Positions 22,985-37,325 of a stretch of 64,000 nucleotides of DNA are shown in pieces. The stretch is from Pegea sp. RAD2-039 (lineage: Eukaryota > Chordata > Thaliacea > Salpida > Salpidae): the NCBI GenBank assembly GCA_034620365.1, contig JAQGEQ010000281.1, positions 186,001 through 250,000 of the forward strand, in the 5' to 3' direction. The notes beneath the pieces were generated by a model. It had not been told where the DNA came from. It saw nothing but the letters and a program-made list of their open reading frames with translations, and did no database searches. Both the position numbers and the translations under genes were made by a program. Every line of letters begins with the position of its first letter. The stretch's first letter is position 1.

Positions 22985-25900
22985 AAGATGCGAGAACGAG
23001 CGTGCCTGTACTGACGTCATCGTTTTAAAACCCAATTTGTTGATGTTGTATTCGCGCATGACGAGTGTTTCTTAATTATTTTTGACATCATCATTAGACG
23101 GTTTGATGGTTTCAGCAACAAGTTGTTTCTTTGTGACGTTTGCAGCTGACCAAATGACATCATCAGTTTCGATACGACACTGCTCTAGATAGTATTCTTC
23201 TGTTTTTGGTACATACTTTTGATTGCTGTATCCTATAATTTTTATTTAGTTGTAAACGAATGGATTTTTGTAAGCTAATCTTTTTAACTTTCTCAAATTG
23301 TATCTACCTCTGGGACGTGAATTTCTATCTTCATATCAGACTTATTATTTGTTATAATTTAAATGTGAAAATAAAATAAAAATTCCCTCTAAAATTTTAG
23401 AATTTTTTCTCGAATTGTTGGTTAGTAATTTAATGTTATGTAAAATGACTATTATTTTGTAATGTGGAGTTGTTCATCGAATTCCTGTTCATCTTGTTCG
23501 AGATTGTAGTTTAATTTTGTTCGAAAGGTTATAAATATGGTGATTTACAGAAGCAAATTGTCATGGAAGAGGAATTTGTTCATCTTTAAAGTTTTAACAA
23601 GATCTATCAGTAAATAGCAATCTTGTAATTATATTATTATTAGTTTTAAACTTAATAGTAACACAAACACCTGTTTCGATCGAAAATTGGCTTTAATCTA
23701 AATACAAAATGAATCTATAGCAGTAGGATTGAATTGATTGTGACATGTTTAATTTTATAATTATAAATTCAAATATAAGATGTTTTTCGTTTGTATCACC
23801 ATGAGGAAGCATTCCACTTTATTCGGTCAAAACATTTCTTGTCCTTAACCAAATAAAACAGTTAATGTATATATTGAAAGTTTGTGAAAAGCTCTGGTTG
23901 CGTTGTTACAATCTAGATAATCAATGCTTACTATTAAAAAATCATTGCAACAAAAAAATAAATTTCTTTACAAAATTCAAAACTTATTCTACGATGCAAA
24001 TGTGGCAAAAATTATTTAACTCTTTAAAATATAATTCGTAATTACTAATACAACTGGTTGGTTTTCTTTTAACATAAAAACTAAATGATTAATCAGTTAA
24101 TTTATTTATTCTAATAATTGTACTGGAACGTGCCTGAAGATCGTAACTCCCGTTACCACACATTCTCACAAATTATATGTATTGAGTTAGCAATATAGAA
24201 AGAAAAAGATGTAACACGTGACATTTTAGCAGTTTGCAAAGCATAAACAGTGGATATATACTAAGAATTATAAAACATAAAAGTGGAAAAATCACAGTTT
24301 AGAAATAATACCGTTGGCAAGACTATAAAATTTTAGATTCTACTTGAATAACACGAGTGATTCTGACATGACAACATCTGATGGCAGCTGGTTCCAAGAA
24401 ATAATTATTCAGTAAGAGAAAAAATTCAATATAATAAATGTACCAGGTGATATGGGCTCATTTAGATGTAATGTGTGTCGCCTCAGATGTTATAGCTTGA
24501 GAGAAAGACTAATGGAAAATAAATCATTGAATTTAAGGTCAATTAAATTGTGGATAATTTAAAAATTTTAATTAGGTCGTGTTTAATCCTCTATGTTTCT
24601 TTACTATCTATAGTGAAGAAGCTGAGAAGATGTTTATAAGTATCGTATGTAATGTTAAGTTTCCTGCAAACCAATGTCGTAAATGTTGCCTTAACAGATT
24701 CGATATTTTTGATATCATTGATTTGTTATGGCATCCATGCACTGACACCTCATTCAAGAATTGGATGTACGTACAATTTGAAAAGATTTTTGAGATATTA
24801 TAGATCCTTAGAGTTCAAAGTGATTTAATAAAGTAGACGAAGTTGCTTGATTTTGCTAAGATTTTGGAAACATAAACATGCTATTTAAAGTCATATGATA
24901 GGGTAATGCAAAGGTCTAGGACCGAAGATATTCAAACTAAATCCATTGATGGAATATTGATTTAAAGAGTTTTTAGCTGGCTTACGGAAGAAAGTTACAA
25001 GTTCACCATTAGTAAGCTAGGTTAAGAGCTGCCAATTTTTAGATCAGTTTTCTACAGTTTGTAGGAAAGTTTGAAGTTTTGAAGATTTGCAAGAAAATAG
25101 CTTGATACAATAGGAATACACAAACACACTGTAATTAATAATTTTCAAAAGAAAGAATCACAAGCTCTTTACAAGAGATCCAACATTTAATATAAAATAA
25201 AATATGAAAATTTAAATTTAAGCATATTTGTTTTCACAAAGAAAACTAAACTAAGGCAGAAGTTTCTAGGAATCTTTTTTTTTGGCAGCAATTAAAAAAA
25301 GACAATTTAGTATAAGTACGTGTGTTGTAGGGAACTAACCTTAAACTTGATATTTATAGTAAAATGTAAACTACGGAAATTATTTAATGAACATTTTTAT
25401 ACATAAATTAGTCTTTTATTACTTAAAATTTGGATACAAGAGCTAATTGACCTTTTATTTTCATCTTATCTCAAGGTTATTTTGTAATAAATAAAAAATT
25501 ATATAAGGTTTAGCTTTAGAATAATTAAACTTACTTTTTATTTAACTACTTAAATATTTTAATTTTTTACTTTTGTTTAAATGTGTAAATTAAATTTTTG
25601 ATATAAAATATTAGTTTTAATAATGTTTTGCTTGGTATTAATCTTATTAGAAGATTGTATTAACAACATACTAACAAGAATACTAACAACATATTAAATA
25701 ATAAATACTATTAGATTTTATTAGAAAAAGGATTAATTTTGAAGGACTACTGATAAATACCATAAAACTTATTGTCTTATTGAAAATATATTTTAATTTT
25801 TTAAACAATTATTTATTATTTTTATAATAATCATATATTATGTTACTAATTTATATAGTTAAGCTATAATAATATTATTCATTCTTATTTTAAACATTAA

Positions 25901-27352
25901 TTAAACTATTGTTACAGAATCTTAACAAAATGATCCAGTGTAGTTCCTATAAGACCAATATTTCAAATTTTTTAATCAATTGTAATTACTAAAGTTTACA
26001 TATTTAAGGTAATCATAATTTCAACTCATGTCAAAATTTTTGTAAATATTTTTTACTTTATAGGAAGCAATTAACTTGTAGGATTTTGAAAGAAAAGTCA
26101 TCATTGGACTTGAACTCTCTCCCAGGTAACTTTTCTATTACCTAAGCCTTGGATCAAAAAAGAAGCAGATCACTCAGATGAAGCCCAACCTCAAAAAGAA
26201 TTTTTTAAATTTTTGGAGGTTAGTTGTAAAATATTGCTATAAAAATCAGCCAACTCTTTGTCAAATAAAGTTTGACCACTTTAACTAACAAGGGTTTCTT
26301 TAAGTTGCTGTTTTACTATATACTCTTATACTCACACTACTAGCAAATTTGAATTAATATTTTATTCTGAAAATTTTTGAAACTACAGAAATATTTGAAA
26401 TGCCATTTCGGAGAGATAAAAAAACTATGATCAAAACTCCTTTTTTCAAATTTTGAGAACTATTTAAATATTTAATGACAAGCTAACAGAGTCGATTAAT
26501 CAACATGATAGGTAAATGTAATTGACGTTCAAAACTCAAACGAAGCAAATAACTTACTTAAGTTTGTTGTTATGACAACGTACAACTATTAGAAACTACT
26601 AAAAGTGTAGTTAAAGAGCCACTAATTTTGACTTAAATTTGACTCGATAGTTCATTATATTCCTATTAGAAATTTTGTATATATGATCAATCCTAATACT
26701 AATCGAAAGTAAATAGAAGAAACTTTTGAACAGCAGCTCTGCAAATTTATATTAAGTTGTGGATTAGAATAATTCCTTTTTCCTATCCTAATCTTTGACT
26801 TTACTAATAATTAGACATTTATTTCGCAAAATCATGAAAGATTTTTTTTGACTTTTATTAATCTCTTAAATTTAAAATTTTAAAAGATTTGACAACAAAA
26901 GATTTTTTCTTAAACTTGCAACTGTTGATTTCTTTATAATACAAATGTTCTTCAGTAGTCTCACTTGATGATTCAGTAATGAATTCATTCTTGCTAGCAA
27001 GTGATTGGTTGTTGGCGGGTGCAGCGGTGTAGATGTCCTCTGACGTGGAAATTCTCCATAAAAAAAATTAAAAAAAAATTCAAAAACTGATCTTTTAGTC
27101 AACTTCTAAGATCTTGAGAGTAATATTTGACAAATATCTACAAATGCTGAAGACGTTTATTATAATCGACTGCACTCTGCAACAAATAATCTCATCACTT
27201 GCATATGAACTAGTTTCTGATGATCAAAATGTTTCAAACACTCGTTATTATTTTATGGGCAAACTAAACTAGTTAAGTACATACTTGTACGTTACAATTT
27301 GCTTCAAAAATTTAGAATCATCATAATCGCACTTCAGTCGTCTGACTACTAA
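22985..27352 (+). repeat. AT-rich spacer block, type 1, copy 3
   Basis: Near-identical to 2232-6596, with the same landmarks: the GAGGAAGCATTCCAC phrase at 23803, the MFNPLCFF frame at 24579-24803, the exon-like patch near 26088-26225, and a minus-strand frame at 26872-27102. The MQRSRTED frame is broken here because GGAATATTGATTTAAAG replaces GGAACCATGATTCGGGG near 24950; the block at 55237 shares that change. No recognised product. Confidence 0.88.
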
Positions 27353-28762
27353 ATGAAACTTGATACGTTTGCAGATCATTTTTTTGATGAGATGTCTAAT
27401 TGGTGTCAATCTAATCTACCTTCATTTGAACTTCATGAAAGACTACCTCACACAAGAGTTGATGATTGTGAAGCAGTTAAAGTAATATGGATAACAGGGA
27501 TGATGGTATTTGTTCGTTTAACAAACGATTTCCATTTGTTGATGAGAAATTAGAGAAATTCTCAAGAAGGGATCAGTGAACTTCTCGTATATCAATTATA
27601 AGAATATATCTTTGGTAGGTTAATAATTGGTGACCAAGTGACATGACACCTGATTTTCTGACATTCACAGTGAAGGATTTTATCAGGAACTTACTGGTTG
27701 TCGATTCCAATTATAAATTGACAGCTTCATCAAACTGCAACTGCGTCACAAACAGGTTGTTCGATTTCTCTTTTCACTCCACATTTAATGCGGCAATGAC
27801 ATCACTGACCAAAATTCATCTCAGCGAACTTCCCGACTCCTTTGGCTGATGGAAGAATCGTCCTGATGACGTCATCAGAAGTTCGTTCAGCTGTGAAGTG
27901 ATTCTAAGATAATTTTTCTCAAATCTGGAATCAAGAAGTCAACTGGCTTCGTTAACCAACCGTTTGTTGGTCCAATTTAGTGGACGGCAAGTTAAAGGCA
28001 AGTGGTATTCTCGATGTGGCCCAGAAAACGACTAGATTTGTTCACTAAGACGTTAACACAGCATTTTAAACGTGATTTTTTGACTTGCACTTTTAGCTAC
28101 CTATCATACAAGTAGGATCAATCCGAATTACCACCTCACATAACTTTAACAAATCTAGAACGCTTGAATCACCAGCCTGGGGCAATACTCCTGCAAGCAC
28201 CCCACTTCTAACTACCCCTGTACTATTAAACACAATGATTTTAAGGCATCTTCGGAATCTCGTCAGATGAAGAAAAGATCTCTAACATATAAGATGAGTC
28301 GATAAAAGAATCAGTAAGTTGAAAAGCGACCACTAGGTGTCAGTCTAATTGATTACGTCATCAGAGTGAAACGACAGCGATGAAAGTTGAAGTCATCAAA
28401 ACCGTAATCGTGTCACAAACAGGTTTTTTTATTTCTCTTTACCTAGCGCATTCTACAATCTTGTCTTTTCAGTCACTTCAGATAACGATATCACGGAAAA
28501 CTCCCAAACCACCGGAAGTTATAAGCAGAAGCCGATGCAGTGTTCCAAAACATTACGTTAGCAGTTTACAAGCACACAGCAACATCTAACGTTATTCAAC
28601 GTGACAATAACGTCACTGACCAAGATTGATGGAGGACTGCGAGCGCTCCCGTGTGGCGAATCACTTGAAGATTTCAACATTTCGAAGCAAAGTGAGAACA
28701 TGAGTGAAAGTCTGTTAACTTCCGGTTGGAGAACTGATAAAAATATCGTATTTACTGTTTAA
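27353..28762 (+). pseudogene. Kinase C-lobe remnant with TGACGTCA-rich tail, copy 3
   Basis: The MKLDTFADHFFDEMSNWC frame at 27353 runs through the usual TGA position because the sequence here is ATATGGATAACAGGG, and stays open to 27553. MTPDFLTFTVKDFIRNLL is at 27643, fused to a shortened TGACGTCA module (27720-27870). The second C-lobe piece (27880-28230) is more diverged than in other copies, with LERLNHQ where LERLIRKL is usual. An acidic tail (near 28255-28310, truncated to SSDEEKISN) and GTAAGT donor follow, then a module to 28762 whose right part resembles those of the FHA-kinase pseudogenes rather than the other C-lobe remnants. Confidence 0.68.
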
Positions 28763-31700
28763 ATGGTGCGGGAACGAGCGTGCCTGTAATGACGTCATCG
28801 TTTTAAAACCCAACTGGTTTATGTCTTATTCGCGCATGACGAAAGTTTCTTAATTATTTTTGACATCATCAGTAGATGGTTTGATGGTTTCAGCAACAAG
28901 TTGTATCTTTGTGACGTTTCCAGCTGACCAAATGCCATCATTAGTTTAGATACGACACTGCTTTCGATAATAGTCTTTTGTTTTTGGTACATACTTTTGA
29001 TTGCTGTATCCTATAATTTTTATTTAGTTGTAAACGAATGGATTTTTGTAAGCTAATCTTTTTAACTTTCTCAAATTGTTTCAACCTCTGGGACGTGAAT
29101 TTCTATCTTCATATCAGACTTATTATTTGTTATAATTTAAATGTGAAAATAAAATAAATATTCCCTCTAAAATTTTAGAATTTTTTCTCGAATTGTAGGT
29201 TAGTAATTTAATGTTATGTAAAATGACTATTATTTTGTAATGTGGAGTTGTTCATCGTATTCCTGTTCATCTTGTTCGAGATTGTTGTTTAATTTTGATC
29301 GAAAGGTTATAAATAAGGTGACTTATAGAAGTAAATTGACACGAAAGAAGAATTTGTTCATCTTTAAAGTTTTAACAAGATCTATCAGTAAATAGCAATC
29401 TTGTAATTATATTATTATTTGTTTTAAACCTAATAGTAACACAAATACCTGTTTCGATCGAAAATTGGCTTTAATCTAAATACAAAATGAATCAATAGTA
29501 GTTGGTTGCAATTGATTGTGACATGTTTAATTTTATAATTATAAATTCACATATAAGATGTTTTTCCTTCGTATCACCATGAGGAAGCATTCCACTTTAT
29601 TTTAGTGAGAACATTTCTTGTCGCTAGCTGAATTAAACACTTAATTAACAATTATAGATGTATATAGAAAGTTTACAAACAACTTTTGTTCTTCGCTACA
29701 ATGTTAAAAAGTCACATTTTAGGAAGCACTATACATTAATTGGTACAAAAGTAAATTGTCAAGGATGAAGAATTTATTCATCTTAAATATTTTAACAAGA
29801 TCTACCTGTAAGTAACAAACTGGTAATTACATTACTAATCATATTAAACCTTATAGTAAGACAAATACCTATTTGGATGAAAAACTGCTATTAGCTTCAT
29901 TATCCTAAAAATTAATTTAATCAATAGTAGTTGATTTAAAGTGGTTTTGACCTGTTCGTTTGTTTTAATCTCGTTGAATCTAGGTAGGAGAGATTATCAC
30001 GTCGTAACAAGGAAGCATTCTACTTTATTTGGTCAAAACATTTCTTGTCGCTCGCCGAAAGAAAAACTTTATAGATGCATTTAGAAAATTTGTAAAAAGT
30101 TATGGTTGCGTTGTTACAATCTAGATTATCAACGCTTAATATTAAAACATCATTGCAAGAAAAAATTATCTTTGTTTACAAAATGCAAAACTTATTCTAT
30201 GGCAAACGTGGCAAACATTATTTATTTGTTTTAAAAGATTATGCGTAAATATTGATAAAACTGGTCAGTTTACTTTTAATGTACAAACTAAATGATTAAT
30301 CAGTTAACTTATTCATTTCAATAAATGTACAGGAAGGTTCTTGATGAGCAAGTCCCGTTAACACACATTCTCAATAATAACATGAATTGAGTTAGAAATA
30401 CAGAAAGAAACAGATTTAACACATGACATTTTAGTAGTTTTCAAAGCATATAACAGTGGATAATTACATATAATTTTAATAAACTAAAATGGAAAAGTCA
30501 CAGTGTAGAAATGGTACTGTTGCCAAGAATAAACAATTTTAGCTTGTGCCTGAACAACATGAGTGATTCTGACATGACAACATCTGATGGCAGCTGGTTC
30601 CATATAATAATTGTGCGGTAAGAGAAAAAATTCAATATGATTAATGTACCAGGTGATATGGGCTTATTAAGATGTAATGTGTGTTGTCTGAGTTGACATA
30701 AGTCGAAGTAAGGATTAATTGAAAAGAAATCATCAAACTGAAGGCTAAATAAATAGTTGATAATTTAAAAAATAGGAATAAAGTCGTGTGTAATCCGTCG
30801 AATTTCAGAAATATCTCAATTTAAGAAGCTAACACCAAGTTTGAAAAAATTGTGTTTAATATTAAGTTTGCTGCATACGAATCTCGCAATTGTTGCTTAA
30901 AAAGACTCATTTGTTTGATATCACTAAGTTGCTTTAGTATCCATGCACTAACATTGTATCCAAGACGTGCATACTATTTGAAAACACTGTTGAAGGATTA
31001 TAAATCCTTAGAGATTAACGTAAGATTATTAAAGTAAACAATCTTGGTTGATATAGCTAAGATTTTCGGAAATATAATTGTTGCATCTAAAGTCAGATGA
31101 TATGGTAATGCAAACATCTAGAAAAATTGGTCGAACATTGGTTCAAGAAAATTTCAGTCGGTCAAATGAGAAAGTTTTATGTTCAGACTTTGTAGGCTAA
31201 ATTTTTGCTGCCAGTTCATGGATTATTTTTCTACAGTGCGTACAGCGGTTTGAAGTTTTGAAAGTTTTAAGATAATGGCTTGGTATTATCTGCATACACA
31301 CACCAACAGAAATTATTAACTTTAAAAAAAAATCACAAGTTCTGTAAAGAATATCTAACTATTTACATATAATGAAAAATGAAAATTTTTTTATTTTAGT
31401 ACTATAAGTTTTTTAGAAAAACTAACTACAGTAGATGTTACTAGGAACCTTTTGTATTGTTAGAAATTAAAAAAAGACAATTTTGTACAAGCACGTGGGT
31501 TGTAATCCTGTAGCTTTAATATTGATATTTGTATTATTATGTAAATTAAAACAACTACTTTAAGCAAGATCTTTTTATATAATTTACTCTTCTATTAGTT
31601 AAAGTTTGGATAAAACAGCTAATTGACTTTTAACTTTTACTTTATCTCAAGATTATTTTGTATTAAATTTAAAACTAAATAAAGTTGAGATTAAAAAGAA

Positions 31701-32916
31701 TTAATCTTACTTTTTATATAACTAGTTAACTAATTGAATTTTGTACTTTTATATATATTTGCCTGCTAAATATTCAACTATAAAATTATAATTTAAGTGA
31801 AGTGTTTGTTTTTAATAATCTTATTATTCTAAACTTGAAATTAACAAGAAAAATTTCTTTTTAAATTTATTAGAAAAAAATTACTTTTAAGAGACTAATG
31901 ATAAAATAAAAAAAATAATTTGTTATTTAAAAAATAACTTAGATATTTAAAAAATTATTTTACAAATTTGTATTGTTAAGCTGTTATAATTCCAATTTAG
32001 AAAATATTATACTTAAAAAACATGATTTAATGGTGTGACATATTTAGAAAATATTCTTAGTAAATTATAATAAATCTTAATTTCAAACTGAACTATTAGG
32101 TAGTCTTTTTTATTAAATTTCATTAAGAATAAGCAATTTAAAAAATTTTCTATATTCTTTAAGTAGATACAAAAATGTTTTTTCACAGAGTGCATCAAAA
32201 GATATAATTATGGGATATATCAACTCTTTGACAATCAATTGAATATTGGAGATTTTTCAAGTAGTTGGAATAACTAAATTTTATAAAAGGTTAGAATTTC
32301 AAGACATTTTAATTTATATTCATGGCATACAGAAATATTGAAAGCATAACTTACCAAACAAGAAGTATTAAATTCTGAAGATTTTGAACAAAAAGTCATT
32401 ATTGGATTTTCTATTACATGAGCCTTGGATCACAAATGGGGCAAGTTTTTCAGGTGAAGCCCAACATCAAAAAGAGTTTGTAGATTTCTAAAGGTTAGTG
32501 CTAAAATATTAATGTTTAAATCCGCCACATCTTTGTCAAATTTCGTTTGGTCGTTAAAGCACCTCATCTGGCTTCTCTAAATGATTTTTTTACTATAAGA
32601 TAACTTTGTTACTCGCAACATTAACATATTTTTATCTAATTGTACTCCATATATTACTGAAACTAGTCATAGACAAAGTATTATTTAGGAGCGCAACGAA
32701 AAACTTTGATGAAAACATCTTGATTCAACTTTTTTCAAAGCTTAGTCGATGTACACAAACTAGTAAATAATTGCTGTCAATTTAGTTTATAAAATTAAAA
32801 GTTGCTGAAATTTGTGCCGGGTAATTACAATCTGTGTGTCCAGAGATCAAGAATAAAGAATGAAACAATGAATCACGAAGAGAAATAATAATTGATTCCT
32901 GTTGCCAAGCTGTTTG
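28763..32916 (+). repeat. AT-rich spacer block, mosaic: two left ends, type 2 right
   Basis: The left end of type 1 (28815-29640) is followed by a second left end of the variant seen at 8390-9060 (29740-30420), so that part is present twice in diverged forms. Type 2 sequence follows from about 30560 (CAGCTGGTTCCATATAATAATTG) to 32916. Frames such as 30852-31037 with IHALTLYPRRAYYLKTLL match 18364-18549. The 31300-32200 part is AT-rich without visible features. At 32917 it is interrupted by a SINE-like element. Confidence 0.8.
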
Positions 32917-33160
32917 GATATTTATTTATTTATTTATTTATTTATTACAATAAATGTGAAGGAGGGTGCCTAAAAAGAGCACCTCTCGCTAACACACATT
33001 CTCACAAATTAGATCTATTTGACGTGTAAACGAAAAAGCATATGACAATGAAGAACTGCACAGAATCATAGTATTGTAAAAGAAAAATTCACAGTTTAGA
33101 AATGGCAATGTTGGCGATATTATAACAATTCAGCTTTTTCTTGAACAACACAAGTGATAT
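32917..33160 (-). mobile_element. SINE-like insertion with 5-bp target duplication
   Basis: The element body is 32922-33155, flanked by GATAT at 32917-32921 and 33156-33160. The uninterrupted site is seen at about 20370 (CTGTTTGGAGATGCTACTGG) and 41650. One end is (TTTA)n with about six units, so on the minus strand it ends in a (TAAA)n tail, next to a hairpin GGTGC...GCACC at 32965-32983. It matches the element inside every AT-rich block (for example 3345-3607). I see no internal promoter boxes I would defend; the class (SINE versus the 3' end of a non-LTR element) is undecided. Confidence 0.65.
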
Positions 33161-33420
33161 GCTACTGGTAATATGGTCGTGATGGAAACTGCAACTGCGT
33201 CACAAATTCAGTTGTTTGTCAACAATAAAAAAAACTTGTCTTTTCAGTCATTTCTGATGAAGTCATCACAAATAACTCCCTAACCACTGCAGGTAACAGA
33301 AACTGACGCAAAGTCCCAAAACATCAGGTTAACGGTTGACAACTCTGCATCAGCATCTGAGGTCTCTCAACGTTGCAATGATGTCACTAACCAAAATTGA
33401 TGGAGGACTGCGAGCCGAGG
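33161..33420 (+). repeat. Partial TGACGTCA-rich module, degraded
   Basis: Corresponds to 20395-20632 and 41670-41915, starting ATGCTACTGGTAATATGG and ending at GGACTGCGAGCC. Its palindromes are mutated (GATGAAGTCATC, GATGTCACT), unlike those of the other modules. Confidence 0.75.
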
Positions 33421-34300
33421 CGAGAGACGTCATCTGCGCGTTTGTTCAGCTGTGAGGCGATTCTGACCATATTTAATTGAAAACAGGCATCAAGAAATCA
33501 ACTGGCTTCGTCGACCAACTATTTGATTTATTTCAATTGACGGCAAGTCGTATTCTCGATATGGTCCTGAAAACGACGAGGTATAATCATTAAAACGTTA
33601 ACACTGCGTTCTAAACATCCCTTTTTCGTCTTAATACAAGTAGGAACAATCAAAATTTTCACATCACATAACTTTCAAAAGATCGGGAACGTTTGATTTG
33701 CAAGCTCTCGTGTCGGCACTAATACCACTGCAAGCACCCCGCTTTTAATGATCCATGCATTTCCTGGAACACAATGATTTCAAAACAATTCCCAATCTCG
33801 TCAGATGAAGAGGAGAACTCTAACAAAAGAGATTAGTCGAGAAAAGAATCAGTAAGTTGAAAAGCGACCACTAGGTGTCAGTCTAATTGATGACGTCATC
33901 AGAATGAAACGACAACAATGAAAGTTGAAGTCATCGAAACTGCAATCGCGACACAAACAGGTTTTTTGATTTCTCTTTGCCTAGCACATTCAACAATCTT
34001 GTCTCTTCAGTCACTTCAGGTGACGTCATACCTAGAAACTCCTAAATCAACGGAAGTGGACAGCAGGAAACGACGCAAAGTTCCAAAACATTACATGAAC
34101 GAATGACAAGCCTGCTCCAACGTTTGATGTCACTCAACAAGGCAATGACGACACTGATTAAGATTGATGGAGGACTACGAGCGCTGCCGTGTGGCGAATC
34201 ACTTGAAAATTTCAATATTTCGAGGCAAAGCGAGAAGATGAGCGAACGTCTTTTCACTTCCGGTCGGAGAACTGATCAAAAAATCGTTTTTACTGTTTAA
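33421..34300 (+). pseudogene. Second-lineage kinase C-lobe remnant with full tail, well preserved
   Basis: Here the DxWSxG helix region is clearest: VVFSIWS, a stop, KRRGIII and later KHPFF near 33545-33630, in the order IWS-x-GIII-x-PF of kinases. After a gap come the LSKD/ERLI residues near 33675 and HPAF near 33735. An acidic tail SSDEEENSNKRD near 33800-33835 stops at TAG. The GTAAGT donor follows at about 33852, and a TGACGTCA module runs to 34300, with frames RKRRKVPKHYMNE (34058-34106) and, in another register, FTSGRRTDQKIVFTV (34256-34300). It directly precedes pseudogene copy 3. Confidence 0.68.
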
Positions 34301-34386
34301 AAGATGCGGGACCGCGCGTGCCTGTACTGACGTCATCGTTTTAAAACCCAACTGGTTAATGACGTAATTAATGTAAGTTTTCGTTG

Positions 34387-37325
34387 ATGTTGTTGAAGTC
34401 AGAAAAGCATGACGTCACTGCTCTCAATTGTAGTCCTTTGTTTTTGCGAAATTAAAAATCAAGTAGAAGAGATGATGCTGTGGTCGATTCTAAATGTCTA
34501 ATAAGATTCGACGTATTAAATGCTGATTACAAGCAGCTCAGCATATCCTTTTAACAGTTGGTGAGTTATTTTAAGCAGCTAATCCAACCAACTAAGAAAT
34601 CATTAAAGTGCTGTTGGGTTACACTGACAAAATAGCTGAAACAAATAACAATACTATTACCGACTTTGTAACATTAAAAAAACGAAATCCATTTGGCGAT
34701 TATTTCTAAGAATCAAATCTTCTAATCAAAAGTATTTTTTCAATTTAATATTGATTTTGACAAAATCATTTTCTTGAGTAACTGCAAACCTGTTGTTATA
34801 AGCAGCGCATTTTCACTACAAACAAGTTTCCTGAATAATTACCTTAATACAGGGTTTTTATTCCACATTGGTTCACTGAGAAGTCAACAAAATTCTACAG
34901 TACAAATGACAAGCTCAACTACCTGCAACCGATCTTTCAAGAAGGATTTGAAATCTTATCAAACATTTCATCCTTTTGAATACTGTGTCAAAACTTCTAA
35001 AATAGGCACTGAAAACTTAAGTAGTATTCTATTTGAAGTTTTACTTTTATCAGTAAATTTGATATGCCAAATAAAAGAATCTGTGTTCAAAAAATGGTCA
35101 ATGAAATTTTCCTTCTCTAGTTGCAAGTCTTATGTTTGTAAAAAAATCATATTTGAGTTTTATTAGCTAGGTAATTAACGTTTAACCCTAAAAAGTAATT
35201 TTATGAAATGAATTAAATCTCATAAATACCAAAAATGAGTGATTTCGTTTAGATTTTTTTATTTAATCAAACAAAATTTGTCAATTATTTATAATCATTG
35301 TAACACTAAACTGAAACTTTTAATATAATATTTAGCTGAAACATTTTTAGAATTAATAATATAATAAATGCTAACTTATATTATTTACTGTTTTTGATTT
35401 AACAAAAAAGAAAACGAGCCTATAAAACAGCCATTATTATGGTGTAGAAGAAAATTACTCTAAGATAATCTCATCATAAATTAAAAACGTCTTTTGTTAA
35501 GGCAAGACAATTTTCAAAAGTTTAAAAAACTACAACAAATTGAAATAATTAAAACTAACAACCTGAAACAATTCTTACAAGTTTAAATGATGATTTTTAT
35601 AAAGTTACTCTAATATACTAACGTATAACATTTGCTTCTCAAATCAAATTAAACTTTATAACAAACTGTATTGAAACCAAATTAAAAAATTAATTGAATA
35701 ATATGTTGTTAATTTAAAATTAATTTAACATATTTAGTAGAAGTTTCATCTAGCATTATAAGACCTCCTGTGAAGTTGCTCTACAAATTTTGTAAACGAA
35801 ATACTTGCTTGGTAAGGTTGTCACGTTTTATTATAGTTGGTCTTCTTTTATCCTTAGGCTAAATTATAAGTTATAATTTCATTTATAATATATTTTAATA
35901 GAAAATCCAAGCTTAATTTAAAGACGTAGTCCTAAAATTGTAAAAAGCTGGTCAGCTTACCCACTTAAACAAACTCTTTATACAAACTATATAAGTTAAA
36001 AAACATAGCATCAAATTTTCAAAAATTTTTTTACTTCAACGTGAAGTTGGGAGTTTAAAAAGAGTTTTTCATCCAAATATTATTCAACTTCATGAAGCTA
36101 TTAAAACTCCAAGGGATTTAATACCTTAAACGTTTGCTAAATACAATTTTGTTTAATAATTTTATTTTGATTTTCTAATAATCTTAACTAAAATACAAAA
36201 TCTGTATTTTGTGAAGAATTTTTGCCAAACTGGTCAACTTCTGCTTGAAAACAGAGGTCCTTTTACTAAACCACTAAATTCCACAAAAAAAAATGTCTCA
36301 TCAACGCCATCTATTTTTGATCTCAGTAAATTTAGGTGGGATTGTTAACTTTGATTTAAAAGTAGACAATTTTTTTGTTGGAGTTTGGCCTCTCTGATCT
36401 TGAAAACCATCTGATTGATATCAAAGTAAGTTATGAATCAGTTCTTTCAAAATGTATCTGATGTTTCCAGCTTACAGATTTTGCTTTTTGGTTGTCAAAG
36501 GTCTTGGTAAAGATGCCATGTTACTTGTAGGTCTACGGTGTAGGGCACCAGAAGTCATTCAAATCAGAATTACACGGAAAAATCTGATCCTTGGAGCGCA
36601 GGGGTGAAAGTGTTTTGTCTTATTCTTCTTGCCAAAAAGTTTTTATTCGTTGCAAACAAAGAAGAGGAATTAAGAACGAAATCATTAACTAATGGCCAGT
36701 GAACTTCTCGTCTATCAATTCTAAGAACATCTTTCTGTAGGTTATTAATTGGTGACTAATTGACATGACACCTGACTTTCTGACATCCCCAGAGAAGATT
36801 TTATCAGCAACTTACTTGTTGTTGATCCCGCTTATATAGTAACAGCTCCTAAAGCTTCTAATCATCGATGGATCTTAGGACACAATGATATCAAAGCAAC
36901 TCCGATAATTTAATGAAAAATTAAATTACGCAAAATTTAATGAAAAACTCTAGATGTGAAGAGATCCTGATTGAAGAGTCAAATCTTGTCAGATGAAGAA
37001 GAGAACTGTAACAGAAAAGATGTCGAAAAACAAACAGTATGTTGAAAAAACCATCACTAGATCTCAGTCTAATTGATGACGTCATCAGAGTAAAACAAAA
37101 GCAATGAAAGATGATGTCGTCGAACTGCAACCGCATCACCAACGGGTTATTCGATTTCTCCTTTCTTAGGACTTTTAACAATATTGTCTTTTCAGTCACT
37201 TCAGATGACGTCACCACGAAAAACTTCCTAACCACCGGAAGTGGCCAGCAGAAACCGACTGAGAGTTCCGAAACTTCACGTGAGTGGTTGACAAGCCCGC
37301 TGCAACATCTGACACAAGATGACTT
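34387..37325 (+). pseudogene. CHK2-like FHA-kinase pseudogene, copy 3 (diverged, 3' truncated)
   Basis: The N-terminal region is frameshifted, but a 130-codon frame at 34774-35166 holds the first FHA strands (KIGTENLSSILFE and WSMKFSF). STNFVNE lies near 35779-35799. The kinase part keeps HPNIIQLHEAIKTPR near 36069 and YFVKNF, but the INAIVYLH region is deleted near 36300, removing the catalytic loop. A 45-nt intron spans 36426-36470, followed by LTDFAF and MPCY...-like activation sequence. Subdomain XI (36766 on) has a 1-base deletion. Unlike copies 1, 2, 4 and 5 it keeps sequence after RWIL (GHNDIKATP) and an acidic patch near 36990, with about 75 bp inserted between. The TGACGTCA module breaks off at about 37325 into segment H. 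Confidence 0.78.
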
